From: Bacteriovoracaceae bacterium UBA4097
GTDB lineage: Bacteria; Bdellovibrionota; Bacteriovoracia; Bacteriovoracales; Bacteriovoracaceae
Direction of reading: 5' to 3'
DNA: 6,131 nucleotides
NCBI GenBank assembly: GCA_002381765.1
Contig: DFXX01000089.1
Coordinates: 1-6,131, forward strand
Within the stretch, counting starts at the first letter, position 1. Each line of letters opens with the position of its first letter. The position numbers and the translations under genes are program-made. Shown here piece after piece: positions 1 to 5,043 of the stretch. A model generated the notes under the pieces. It searched no databases and was not told the DNA's origin. It saw nothing but the letters and a program-made list of their open reading frames with translations.

Positions 1-1
1 T

Positions 2-94
2 CGAGATGAAATCACCGAAGAATGCTTGAATCGGATTCTTTGTTTGCCAGAAGAAAAGCTTAAGCTTGTCCAATCTGTTCTGGCCAACCTTTAG
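2..94 (+). CDS. 3' end of an unidentified upstream gene (partial)
   Basis: An open frame enters from the left edge and gives 30 codons ending at TAG (92-94). The tail ends in LPEEKLKLVQSVLANL, an amphipathic, helix-like stretch rich in Glu, Lys and Leu. It is too short to assign to a family. Support for coding is positional: the strong Shine-Dalgarno of the next gene (AGGAGGAG, 93-100) overlaps this stop codon, a typical arrangement for translationally coupled genes in one operon. The tail resembles the helical ends of many small regulators, but that is only an impression. The start and most of the protein lie outside the window. Confidence 0.6.
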   Translation, partial: RDEITEECLNRILCLPEEKLKLVQSVLANL

Positions 95-102
95 GAGGAG
101 AA

Positions 103-396
103 ATGGAATTAGCAAAAAAACTACTCGCTCTTTGTAATGAAAAAGGTCTAAGTCTCTCTGAATTAGCTCGACTATGTTCAATACCTAAATCAACACTTCA
201 CGGTTGGACGACTGGTAGTTCTGTCCATGATCTCAATGACCTTAGAAAGATCTGCACGGTGTTAGAGGTTAATTTACATCGTCTTGTTTTTGGTTCTTCG
301 GACCCATTTGATTCAGAAAATAAAACCATGGAAGAGCTTTTTAAAGGGGATATTAGAGTTACTATCCATAAGGTAATAAAATTAAAAAGAGAATAA
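103..396 (+). CDS. XRE/Cro-C1-type helix-turn-helix transcriptional regulator
   Basis: This is a 97-aa cytoplasmic DNA-binding protein. Residues about 3-65 fit a Cro/C1 fold: LAKKLLALCNEKGLSLSELA gives helices 1 and 2, a turn follows around CSIP, and the recognition helix is KSTLHGWTTG (about 29-38). DLRKICTVLEVNLHRLVFG then matches the family's closing helices (usually 'L..ia..L.v....L'). The tail (about 75-97, MEELFKGDIRVTIHKVIKLK) is basic and is not part of the core domain. The start is fixed by AGGAGGAG at 93-100, which overlaps the upstream stop, so the gene is probably co-translated with it. A hairpin terminator follows directly. No inducer domain is visible, so it may be a dimeric repressor whose target is unknown. 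The upstream gene or the convergent HEPN gene are possible targets, but nothing in the sequence proves either. The domain call is secure; the role is not. Confidence 0.88.
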   Translation: MELAKKLLALCNEKGLSLSELARLCSIPKSTLHGWTTGSSVHDLNDLRKICTVLEVNLHRLVFGSSDPFDSENKTMEELFKGDIRVTIHKVIKLKRE

Positions 397-403
397 AGCT
401 TGC

Positions 404-436
404 CACATGGGAGGTATATTCCCTCCCATGTGTTTT
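404..436 (+). terminator. Rho-independent terminator after the XRE gene
   Basis: CACATGGGAGG (404-414) pairs perfectly over 11 bp with CCTCCCATGTG (422-432) around a 7-nt loop, and TTTT follows at 433-436. It begins 8 nt after the XRE stop codon. The T-run lies on the + strand side, so it mainly ends the left operon. The same stem could slow transcription arriving on the minus strand from the 59-codon ORF, whose stop is 22 nt away, but no immediate U-run exists in that direction. Confidence 0.87.
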
Positions 437-453
437 ATATGATCATTTATGAT

Positions 454-633
454 TCATTCTAGCTTTAGTTTAACGTCTATAGAGTCAAACATTCTTTTCA
501 GTTCGAATATTTGCTGTGAAGTAAGATCTTTACTTTTGGGTGTCACAGTTATTTTTAACTGTTTATCTTTTATGATTTTCTTGACCTTATTCTGAAGAAC
601 AGTAACTTGTTTCTTTTTAATTCTTTTATTCAT
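454..633 (-). CDS. small lysine-rich hypothetical protein (59 aa)
   Basis: Reading the minus strand from ATG at 633-631 gives 59 sense codons and TGA at 456-454. The protein starts MNKRIKKKQVTVLQNKVKKI and ends FELKRMFDSIDVKLKLE. It is very basic in the N-terminal half and has a mixed, helix-like C-terminal half (LTSQQIFELKRMFDSI). It has no Cys and no membrane segment. AGGAAG abuts the ATG, giving a short but usable Shine-Dalgarno. It sits 155 nt downstream of the HEPN-type gene on the same strand and fills most of an otherwise empty 392-nt gap. I do not recognise a family. The composition would suit a nucleic-acid-binding protein or a small partner of the upstream gene, which is inference only. 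It could also be a chance ORF, since a 59-codon frame in AT-rich DNA is not decisive. Confidence 0.5.
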   Translation of the reverse strand: MNKRIKKKQVTVLQNKVKKIIKDKQLKITVTPKSKDLTSQQIFELKRMFDSIDVKLKLE

Positions 634-686
634 CTTCCTATTAAAGCATTCACACTTAAGTTATGTCTATGGATAGATAAAAGTAC

Positions 687-755
687 TTAATGATAATTCG
701 TTTCAAAAGAATCAGTAATTTTTAATGCTTCAGTATTTATATTTTATCCTCCTTT
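687..755 (-). other. orphan Shine-Dalgarno with ATA in the start position (possible broken or atypical micro-ORF)
   Basis: On the minus strand AAAGGAGGAT (755-746) is a near-perfect ribosome binding site, yet no ATG, GTG or TTG lies at a suitable distance. Seven nt after GGAGG the triplet is ATA (740-738). In that frame 16 further sense codons follow (NTEALKITDSFETNYH) before TAA at 689-687. It may be a start-lost gene remnant, a rare ATA start, or chance. It lies between the HEPN-type gene and the 59-codon ORF. Confidence 0.25.
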
Positions 756-788
756 CTAATATAATTCTGGAGTCGGCTCTGATAAAGA

Positions 789-1760
789 TTATCGATGGAA
801 ATCGTACTCTGAACAATATGCACATTTTGAGTATTTAGAAACAACAACATTACACTCGCAATCCTCCTCCCTACATTTCTTTTCATGAGTTTCAAAATTC
901 TCTGAGCATAATAAGCAAAATAAATACTTGAAACCGTCTTCTTCAACTAAATGGCACGTGCGTATTTCGTCTGTGTAATCAGGGTGAGTACATGAAAAGC
1001 ATAAAAAGAACCGTTGCTTTTTATGTGTATGAAATGCAGCTCTAAATTCTGAGGGTATTAGTATTTTGGAAAGTACTTTAAATTCGTTCAGTAGATGAGG
1101 CCGGGCCGTTAAATCATAAGCTTGATATAAAGTTAAAAAGGCTTCTCGATTATAGTAATCACATCTTAGATCCATCCATTTGTCATTAAGGAGATAGTTC
1201 ACCATCTGCAAAGTTTCTTTTACAATATCCTCTGCTTGTACCTTTAATGATCCATCATAAGTATGTCGAATTTTATTGCGCCGTTTACGGCTGTTTTCAA
1301 ACATCCTCAAAAATTTGTCTTCTAGTCTTGATTCACAATATGTATTCACTAGTAACGGAAGAGCTTTAGAATCATGAGTTAACAGATCGGAAAAGTATTC
1401 TTTTTTCTTAATTTCTGAGGGATCATTCTTTATAAGAAGATAAGGGGATACATTCGAAATGAGTCCTTTCAAAATGAAATCGACTCCCTCATGAATTAAT
1501 CCAGTGTGAACCAATAAACTTAGACGAGCATCCTCCCAATACTCTTGAATATGATCCATCTTTTCCGGCATAGTCTCGTCATAATCGTCGTCATTTTCAT
1601 GGAGTGGGGTAAGGAATTTTAAAACTCCATCATAACCAATCATTATGTGTTCAATACCCATTTTTCGAAAGTCATTGCTTGAGGGTATATCTTTAATCGT
1701 CATGCTTTTTATCTCACAGATCTTATAAAACAGGTTCATCCAATTTCGTGAAGCTAACAT
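789..1760 (-). CDS. HEPN-like domain protein with C-terminal multi-CxxC (zinc-ribbon-like) region
   Basis: This is a 323-aa soluble protein with no signal peptide or membrane segment. Residues about 75-190 look like a HEPN helical bundle. A helix with the pattern ARLSLLVHTGLIHEGVDFIL then K-G-L (78-100) resembles the first HEPN helix ('giE.llK..L'). Next come FSDLLTHDSKALPLLVN (123-139) and RKRRNKIRHTY (158-168). The last contains R161-N162-K-I-R-H166, the RNxxxH (R-x4-6-H) signature that forms the RNase site in many HEPN toxins. Residues about 250-318 are cysteine-rich: C254/C257, C282/C285, C301/C303 and C313/C316, plus C269 and C296, consistent with one or two zinc knuckles. The start is uncertain. 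ATG at 1760 has no clear Shine-Dalgarno; M20 (ATG at 1703) is preceded by a weak TGAGAT. A TATTAT box at 1786-1781 would give a leader of about 14 nt to the first ATG. No nucleotidyltransferase (MNT) partner is visible. Function is inferred from the motif alone: possible RNA cleavage or binding. Confidence 0.68.
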   Translation of the reverse strand: MLASRNWMNLFYKICEIKSMTIKDIPSSNDFRKMGIEHIMIGYDGVLKFLTPLHENDDDYDETMPEKMDHIQEYWEDARLSLLVHTGLIHEGVDFILKGLISNVSPYLLIKNDPSEIKKKEYFSDLLTHDSKALPLLVNTYCESRLEDKFLRMFENSRKRRNKIRHTYDGSLKVQAEDIVKETLQMVNYLLNDKWMDLRCDYYNREAFLTLYQAYDLTARPHLLNEFKVLSKILIPSEFRAAFHTHKKQRFFLCFSCTHPDYTDEIRTCHLVEEDGFKYLFCLLCSENFETHEKKCREEDCECNVVVSKYSKCAYCSEYDFHR

Positions 1761-1901
1761 AATGAAAAGGGATAATTCAAATAATACATTTTGAAACGTG
1801 ACGCGCAGAGCACTCTTCTTATTTGAGAGCTTATTGTTTCCTTTCAGATGTTGCCTTGAGAAGTCATGAACAATCAGTATTTCAATTTACTATTCTGCTT
1901 A

Positions 1902-1930
1902 TTGTCATATATAAGTGTGTAGCAGATTAT
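1902..1930 (+). promoter_or_regulatory. predicted sigma-70 promoter of the CDF transporter gene
   Basis: TTGTCA (1902-1907, 5/6 to TTGACA) and GATTAT (1925-1930, 4/6 to TATAAT) are separated by exactly 17 nt. Transcription would start near 1937, giving a leader of about 90 nt before the ATG at 2029. An imperfect dyad lies in that leader at 1957-1970. The rest of the 268-nt gap between the divergent genes shows no gene I can support. Confidence 0.5.
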
Positions 1931-1956
1931 TCATTGTACTCCTTTTCCTCTCTTTT

Positions 1957-1970
1957 CAGACTGCAATCTG
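1957..1970. promoter_or_regulatory. imperfect inverted repeat, candidate operator upstream of the CDF gene
   Basis: CAGACTGCAATCTG is a 14-bp palindrome with one mismatched pair. It lies about 20 nt downstream of the predicted transcription start, where a bound repressor could act as a roadblock. Its GCAATCT (1963-1969) recurs exactly in the dyad of the efflux operon promoter (2922-2928). The binding protein is unknown. Confidence 0.3.
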
Positions 1971-2028
1971 GAGTATGTTAAGCCTAGCTATGAATTAGAC
2001 GGTTAAACACAAACAAATAGAAGTTACT

Positions 2029-2832
2029 ATGCAAAAGTCCTTGTTTCACATCAGTAAAATGGATTGTCCTTCAGAAGAAAAGCTTGTACGGATGGCACTT
2101 GAAGGTAACACTAATATTAAAAAGCTTGATTTCGATTTGCAAGAAAGGATGTTGTCAGTCATTCATAGTACTGAACCTTCCAACATCCTAGCCGCATTGA
2201 AGCCCTTAAACTTTGGAGCTGAATTTAAACATACTTCTGAGTATGATCCTGCCCCTGAAGAATTAGAAGAGAATATAGATCCGGTCAAAGAAGCAAATGT
2301 TTTAAAAGCTCTCCTTGCTATTAATGGTATAATGTTTGTACTAGAACTTTTTTTTGGACTATTAGCAGAGTCAATGGGACTAATCTCAGATTCTCTGGAT
2401 ATGCTCGCAGATGCCGCTGTTTATGGAGTAAGCTTATATGCCGTTGGTAAAGCAATCTCTATGAAAAAGAAAGCAGCGACATTAAGTGGTTATTTGCAAA
2501 TGCTCCTGGCCTTTGGTGTTTTAGTTGAAACGATGAGGCGATTTTATTTTGGAAGTGAGCCAGAAGGGCTCTTTATGATTGGCGTTGCAACTGTGGCCCT
2601 CATTGCAAATATTAGCTGTTTATTCCTCCTCTTTAAGCATAAAGGAGGTGAGGTTCACATGAAGGCAAGTTGGATTTTTTCAACGAACGACGTTATAGCA
2701 AATATAGGTGTGATACTGGCAGGCCTCGCAGTTTACTTCTTCCAATCCCCTTACCCAGACCTGATAATAGGGACAATTGTTGGATTTGTTGTATTAAGGG
2801 GAGCTGTTTCAATATTAAGACTAGCTAGATAA
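2029..2832 (+). CDS. CDF-family cation transporter with N-terminal HMA-like domain
   Basis: This 267-aa inner-membrane protein is predicted to export divalent cations such as Zn, Co or Cd in exchange for protons. Residues 1-68 form a ferredoxin-like HMA-type domain. Instead of CxxC it has M11-D-C13-PSEE, so only one cysteine. An acidic linker (74-88) follows, then six membrane segments at about 92-112, 119-140, 152-170, 180-203, 214-237 and 243-264. TM2 carries D124-M-L-A-D128, matching the DxxxD half of the YiiP transport site. In TM5 the expected HxxxD appears as F217...D221 in my alignment, so the histidine is missing. The chain stops after TM6, lacking the usual cytoplasmic CDF C-terminal domain (typical members are about 300 aa). 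The Shine-Dalgarno is weak (TAGAAG, 2018-2023). It lies just upstream of the RND efflux operon, which supports a metal-resistance role. The substrate cannot be read from the sequence. Confidence 0.85.
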   Translation: MQKSLFHISKMDCPSEEKLVRMALEGNTNIKKLDFDLQERMLSVIHSTEPSNILAALKPLNFGAEFKHTSEYDPAPEELEENIDPVKEANVLKALLAINGIMFVLELFFGLLAESMGLISDSLDMLADAAVYGVSLYAVGKAISMKKKAATLSGYLQMLLAFGVLVETMRRFYFGSEPEGLFMIGVATVALIANISCLFLLFKHKGGEVHMKASWIFSTNDVIANIGVILAGLAVYFFQSPYPDLIIGTIVGFVVLRGAVSILRLAR

Positions 2833-2914
2833 TAGTTAGAATTTAAATGAAACCATAAATTTTTATTCAAATAACTTTGTGCCTAATCAGTTGGGGGCCA
2901 AAGCATATTTTATA

Positions 2915-2943
2915 TTGTAGAGCAATCTACTTTAAGTTATAAT
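2915..2943 (+). promoter_or_regulatory. predicted promoter of the metal-efflux operon
   Basis: TTGTAG (2915-2920, 4/6 to TTGACA) and a perfect TATAAT (2938-2943) are spaced by 17 nt. Transcription should begin around 2949-2951, only 2-4 nt before the ATG at 2953, so the first message would be almost leaderless. This agrees with the absence of any Shine-Dalgarno there. A perfect dyad occupies the spacer. Confidence 0.6.
2917..2930. promoter_or_regulatory. inverted repeat inside the promoter spacer, candidate operator
   Basis: GTAGA-gcaa-TCTAC is a perfect 5-bp inverted repeat with a 4-nt gap, lying between and partly over the -35 and -10 boxes. A protein bound here would compete with RNA polymerase or distort the spacer, as metal-sensing MerR or ArsR proteins do. 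The sequence does not match an operator I know, and no MerR or ArsR gene is in the window. Confidence 0.4.
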
Positions 2944-2952
2944 TGCAGTTAA

Positions 2953-3285
2953 ATGAAACTTACAGTCTTGATCCTCTCTATTTTTTTCGCATTTTCAGCT
3001 TTAGCAGACTGTTGCGTTTCTAGTCCTTCTGAAGTTGCAAATGAAATAGCCTTTATCCAGTTTGAAGCTATCGAAACTCAGCACAATGACAATTGTAGTG
3101 ATCCCTTTGCTCATACTGCTGAAAACCTATGTCACTGCTTTGCTTCATGTCACTTTAAGATATTTTCAAATACTGAGAGTAAATCTCTTCATAAGATAGG
3201 TTATTATACTATCAACTTTCCTGACTATCAGAATGCTTATGAATTCTTGAACCCTTTCTTATTGTTCCATCCCCCTAGCGCCTAG
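2953..3285 (+). CDS. small secreted Cys/His-rich protein, CzcI-like in position
   Basis: This 110-aa protein has an N-terminal signal peptide (MKLTVLILSIFFAFSALA, cleavage likely after A18), so it is probably periplasmic. The mature part carries C20, C21, C48, C60, C62 and C66 plus several histidines. The cluster C60-H-C-F-A-S-C66-H67 is a plausible metal site. It ends LLFHPPSA; a PP-containing tail is also seen in small proteins encoded ahead of czc-type operons. It is the first gene of the apparent operon and has no Shine-Dalgarno, and the predicted start of transcription is almost at its ATG. No other in-frame Met exists downstream. By position and composition it may be a periplasmic metal sensor, buffer or chaperone for the pump. 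I cannot name an established family with certainty. Confidence 0.68.
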   Translation: MKLTVLILSIFFAFSALADCCVSSPSEVANEIAFIQFEAIETQHNDNCSDPFAHTAENLCHCFASCHFKIFSNTESKSLHKIGYYTINFPDYQNAYEFLNPFLLFHPPSA

Positions 3286-3316
3286 TATTCCTTTCTTATT
3301 ACAGCAAAGAAATCAC

Positions 3317-3328
3317 TGAAAGCTTTCA
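3317..3328. repeat. 12-bp perfect palindrome upstream of the outer-membrane factor gene
   Basis: TGAAAGCTTTCA is self-complementary over all 12 bases. It lies 31 nt after the Cys/His-rich gene's stop and about 106 nt before the outer-membrane factor start. With no loop and no T-run it is not a terminator. It could be a protein-binding site or chance. Confidence 0.25.
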
Positions 3329-3352
3329 TTAATCTTCAGCCAAAGAAGTATT

Positions 3353-3430
3353 GTGAAATCTTTGATATTCATTCTTTCTTTTCTCCTAATGAGTTTTTTA
3401 ACTCTTAATTTGAGCTGGTTCAGGAACTAA
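3353..3430 (+). CDS. possible hydrophobic micropeptide (25 aa)
   Basis: A frame open from 3320 has GTG at 3353 followed by codons for K-S-LIFILSFLLMSFLTLNLSWFRN and TAA at 3428-3430. The product would be a single membrane helix with a positive N-terminus and C-terminal Arg, like the small membrane peptides that accompany some transporters. A weak AAAGAAG (3342-3348) precedes the GTG by 4 nt. The stop lies 4 nt before the outer-membrane factor ATG, overlapping its Shine-Dalgarno region, which would suit translational coupling. An internal ATG at 3389 gives only 13 codons. T-rich DNA tends to give hydrophobic frames by chance, so this is tentative. Confidence 0.3.
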   Translation: MKSLIFILSFLLMSFLTLNLSWFRN

Positions 3431-3434
3431 GGAT

Positions 3435-4646
3435 ATGAAAAAATTATTAATCGCACTCGCACTCGCACTAAGTGGACTCTCTGATGCATACTCTTCTGCT
3501 TGTCCAAGTCCACAAGAGCTTGATGACATACTTGATTGTCTTAAAGATAAGCACACTTTAGTGCTCACCAAAAACTTCCAAGCTCAAAGTTTAGAAAACC
3601 TACATGAGGTTATGGGGCAATGGCCAAATCCTATACTTGACGTCCAGTCTGTACATTCAGGAAGTTCTCGGCAAACTCAAGTTGTTTTGACTCAAAAGAT
3701 TGATTTAGCAGGTAAGCTTGAGGCTCTAAGAGAAAAAGGAAAGCTGATTTATGAAGTAAGCAAGAATCAGTTAGAAGTTACTAAGGAGGATGTAATTGAG
3801 CAAGTGCTGCTTAATATTCATCATATAATGCATGTCCATGAAACATTAATTGTGAATAAAGAGATACTTCAAAGTTTGAGTAAAGTTATCTCAGCATTAA
3901 AGAGAAGACCTGCTCTTAATCCTGAACAAGAAGCTTCCCTCATGAATTTCAAACTTCAAGAAGGCGAAGTTCGAAACATTATCGCTTTACTTGAAGATGA
4001 GGAGGAGGAGATTCTTCTGTTCTTCGCTTTAAATGGAGGATATTCAAAGTCTGATGTTCTCAAAGTCATGGAGGATCATGGTCATTCATTAGAGGTCTCG
4101 AGATTAAAAGAAGGTCTTTCATTAAATCTATTACGGTTAGGCTTAGAGACTAAACTCGCCGAGAAGGAGCTAAAGCTTCAAAATGCTATCGTTTATGAAG
4201 ACATCAGTATCGGACCCATTTTCATGAATGAGGATTTCAAAACCGACTCAGAGAAGCTTTTTGGTGTTGCAGTGAACATTCCTTTACCTCTTTGGCAGTC
4301 CAATGGTGCAGGGAAAGCGATGGCCCGAACTTCCCTTAGAAATTCTAAGCTGCAATATAATCTATTTAAGGAAAAGGAAGACCTGCATAAGAGATCATTG
4401 TTGGAAAGAATTGATAATCTGAAGGAAAACCTGAAGCTCCTTCCAAAGGAAGAGGAGTTGATGAAGACTCATTTAAGAGTCGAAAGACTCTACTCTCAAG
4501 GTCTCATTTCCCCTTCTTCCTTCCTCGATTCCCATAGGATTTGGCGAGATGTCACTTCCTCAAAATTAGAACTTGAAGAAAAAATTCTGAAATTAAAAAT
4601 TTCTTACTACCGACTTATTGGACAACTAAATGAGGTACATCTATGA
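3435..4646 (+). CDS. TolC/CzcC-family outer-membrane efflux protein
   Basis: This 403-aa protein has a signal peptide (MKKLLIALALALSGLSDA). Two cysteines lie close to the mature N-terminus (C23, C35); no proper lipobox surrounds C23. In the family, such proteins trimerise into a channel through the outer membrane and periplasm that receives substrate from an RND pump. Matching features are WPNPILDV (63-70), LTQKIDLAGK (85-94), long Leu/Glu/Lys-rich helices (about 95-200 and 300-400), and the second-repeat strand ISIGPIF (257-263) followed by FGVAVNIPLPLWQSNGAG (276-293), typical of CzcC-like members. Length is slightly below the usual 420 or so. A good Shine-Dalgarno (CAGGAAC, 3421-3427) supports the start. 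The stop overlaps the next gene as ATGA, so the two are translationally coupled. The neighbouring RND gene makes it the pump's exit duct. Confidence 0.87.
   Translation: MKKLLIALALALSGLSDAYSSACPSPQELDDILDCLKDKHTLVLTKNFQAQSLENLHEVMGQWPNPILDVQSVHSGSSRQTQVVLTQKIDLAGKLEALREKGKLIYEVSKNQLEVTKEDVIEQVLLNIHHIMHVHETLIVNKEILQSLSKVISALKRRPALNPEQEASLMNFKLQEGEVRNIIALLEDEEEEILLFFALNGGYSKSDVLKVMEDHGHSLEVSRLKEGLSLNLLRLGLETKLAEKELKLQNAIVYEDISIGPIFMNEDFKTDSEKLFGVAVNIPLPLWQSNGAGKAMARTSLRNSKLQYNLFKEKEDLHKRSLLERIDNLKENLKLLPKEEELMKTHLRVERLYSQGLISPSSFLDSHRIWRDVTSSKLELEEKILKLKISYYRLIGQLNEVHL
3451..3468 (+). repeat. hexanucleotide tandem repeat (TCGCAC x3) in the signal-peptide coding region
   Basis: Three exact copies of TCGCAC lie within the hydrophobic core of the outer-membrane factor's signal peptide (encoding part of IALALALSG). 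Gain or loss of a copy would stay in frame and change the length of the core by two residues. Confidence 0.6.
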
Positions 4647-5035
4647 AAAAGATATTAATTTTAATCTTAGCTCTTAATACAGCTATTGTAATGGCTTCAT
4701 CAGCTAGCAAATTAAATGAAGATGGGTCTTTTCAAGTGAGCCCTAAATCTCTTGAACTACTTGGTGTAAAATTCTTTGAACTGAAAAGTGATGGACCTTG
4801 GGTTCTTCCCAAAGATGCCATTGTGAGAATTAAATTCACTCAAGGTGTATACCGTCGCTATGACGGAGATATAACCTTCGTCATAGTTAAAACGTTGAAA
4901 ACTGATGGAGCCTACGTAAGTATTGAGTCCGCCGACCTGCAACCTAATGATGAAGTTGCAGTACAGGGAGCAAGTTTCCTCCGTTTGACAGAGGCTGATT
5001 TAAATTCAGATACAGTTGATGCTTGCGCACACTAG
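4643..5035 (+). CDS. short CzcB/CusB-like periplasmic adaptor (lacks hairpin and lipoyl domains)
   Basis: This 130-aa protein has a signal peptide (MKKILILILALNTAIVMASS). The segment FQVSPKSLELLGVKFFELK (30-48) resembles the N-terminal strand of mature CzcB-type adaptors. From about 53, WVLPKDAIVRI, GVYRRYDG, FVIVKTL and the end of the domain with DLQPNDEVAVQGASFLRLTE match the C-terminal membrane-proximal region ('vP..Av...g...v......f....V..G......v..GL..Gd.VV..Ga'). The protein ends DACAH, like the Cys/His tails of CzcB proteins. The intervening alpha-hairpin and lipoyl/barrel-sandwich parts, which in full adaptors (about 350-500 aa) contact the outer-membrane factor, are absent, with no frameshift or stop visible. 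The start overlaps the upstream stop (ATGA), with GAGG at 4632-4635. It may be a genuine mini-adaptor, a metallochaperone derived from one, or a shrunken relic. Confidence 0.65.
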   Translation: MKKILILILALNTAIVMASSASKLNEDGSFQVSPKSLELLGVKFFELKSDGPWVLPKDAIVRIKFTQGVYRRYDGDITFVIVKTLKTDGAYVSIESADLQPNDEVAVQGASFLRLTEADLNSDTVDACAH

Positions 5036-5043
5036 GATGAGAA

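Noticed and set aside
763..785. CTGGAGTCGGCTCTG resembling a MerR/ZntR-type operator half
   Set aside because: The second half is not a proper inverted copy, and it lies at the end of the HEPN-type gene rather than before a metal gene.
781..793. GATAA-aga-TTATC mini-hairpin at the stop of the HEPN-type gene
   Set aside because: Only 5 AT-rich pairs and no T-run on the minus strand; too weak to call a terminator.
737..946. 69-codon minus-strand ORF overlapping the 3' end of the HEPN-type gene
   Set aside because: It lies in another frame over the cysteine-rich end of the larger gene, has no clear ribosome binding site and shows no family resemblance.
1866..1922. Short + strand ORF (18 codons) in the divergent intergenic region
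   Set aside because: It overlaps the predicted -35 box of the CDF promoter, ends at once and has a poorly spaced ribosome site; likely chance.
48..2084. Repeated 14-mer CAGAAGAAAAGCTT near 49-62 and 2070-2084
   Set aside because: Both encode similar EEKL-type peptides in AT-rich DNA; single short match without flanking similarity, so not a repeat family.
4757..4942. 61-codon minus-strand ORF
   Set aside because: Antisense to the short adaptor, whose frame has family motifs; no independent support.
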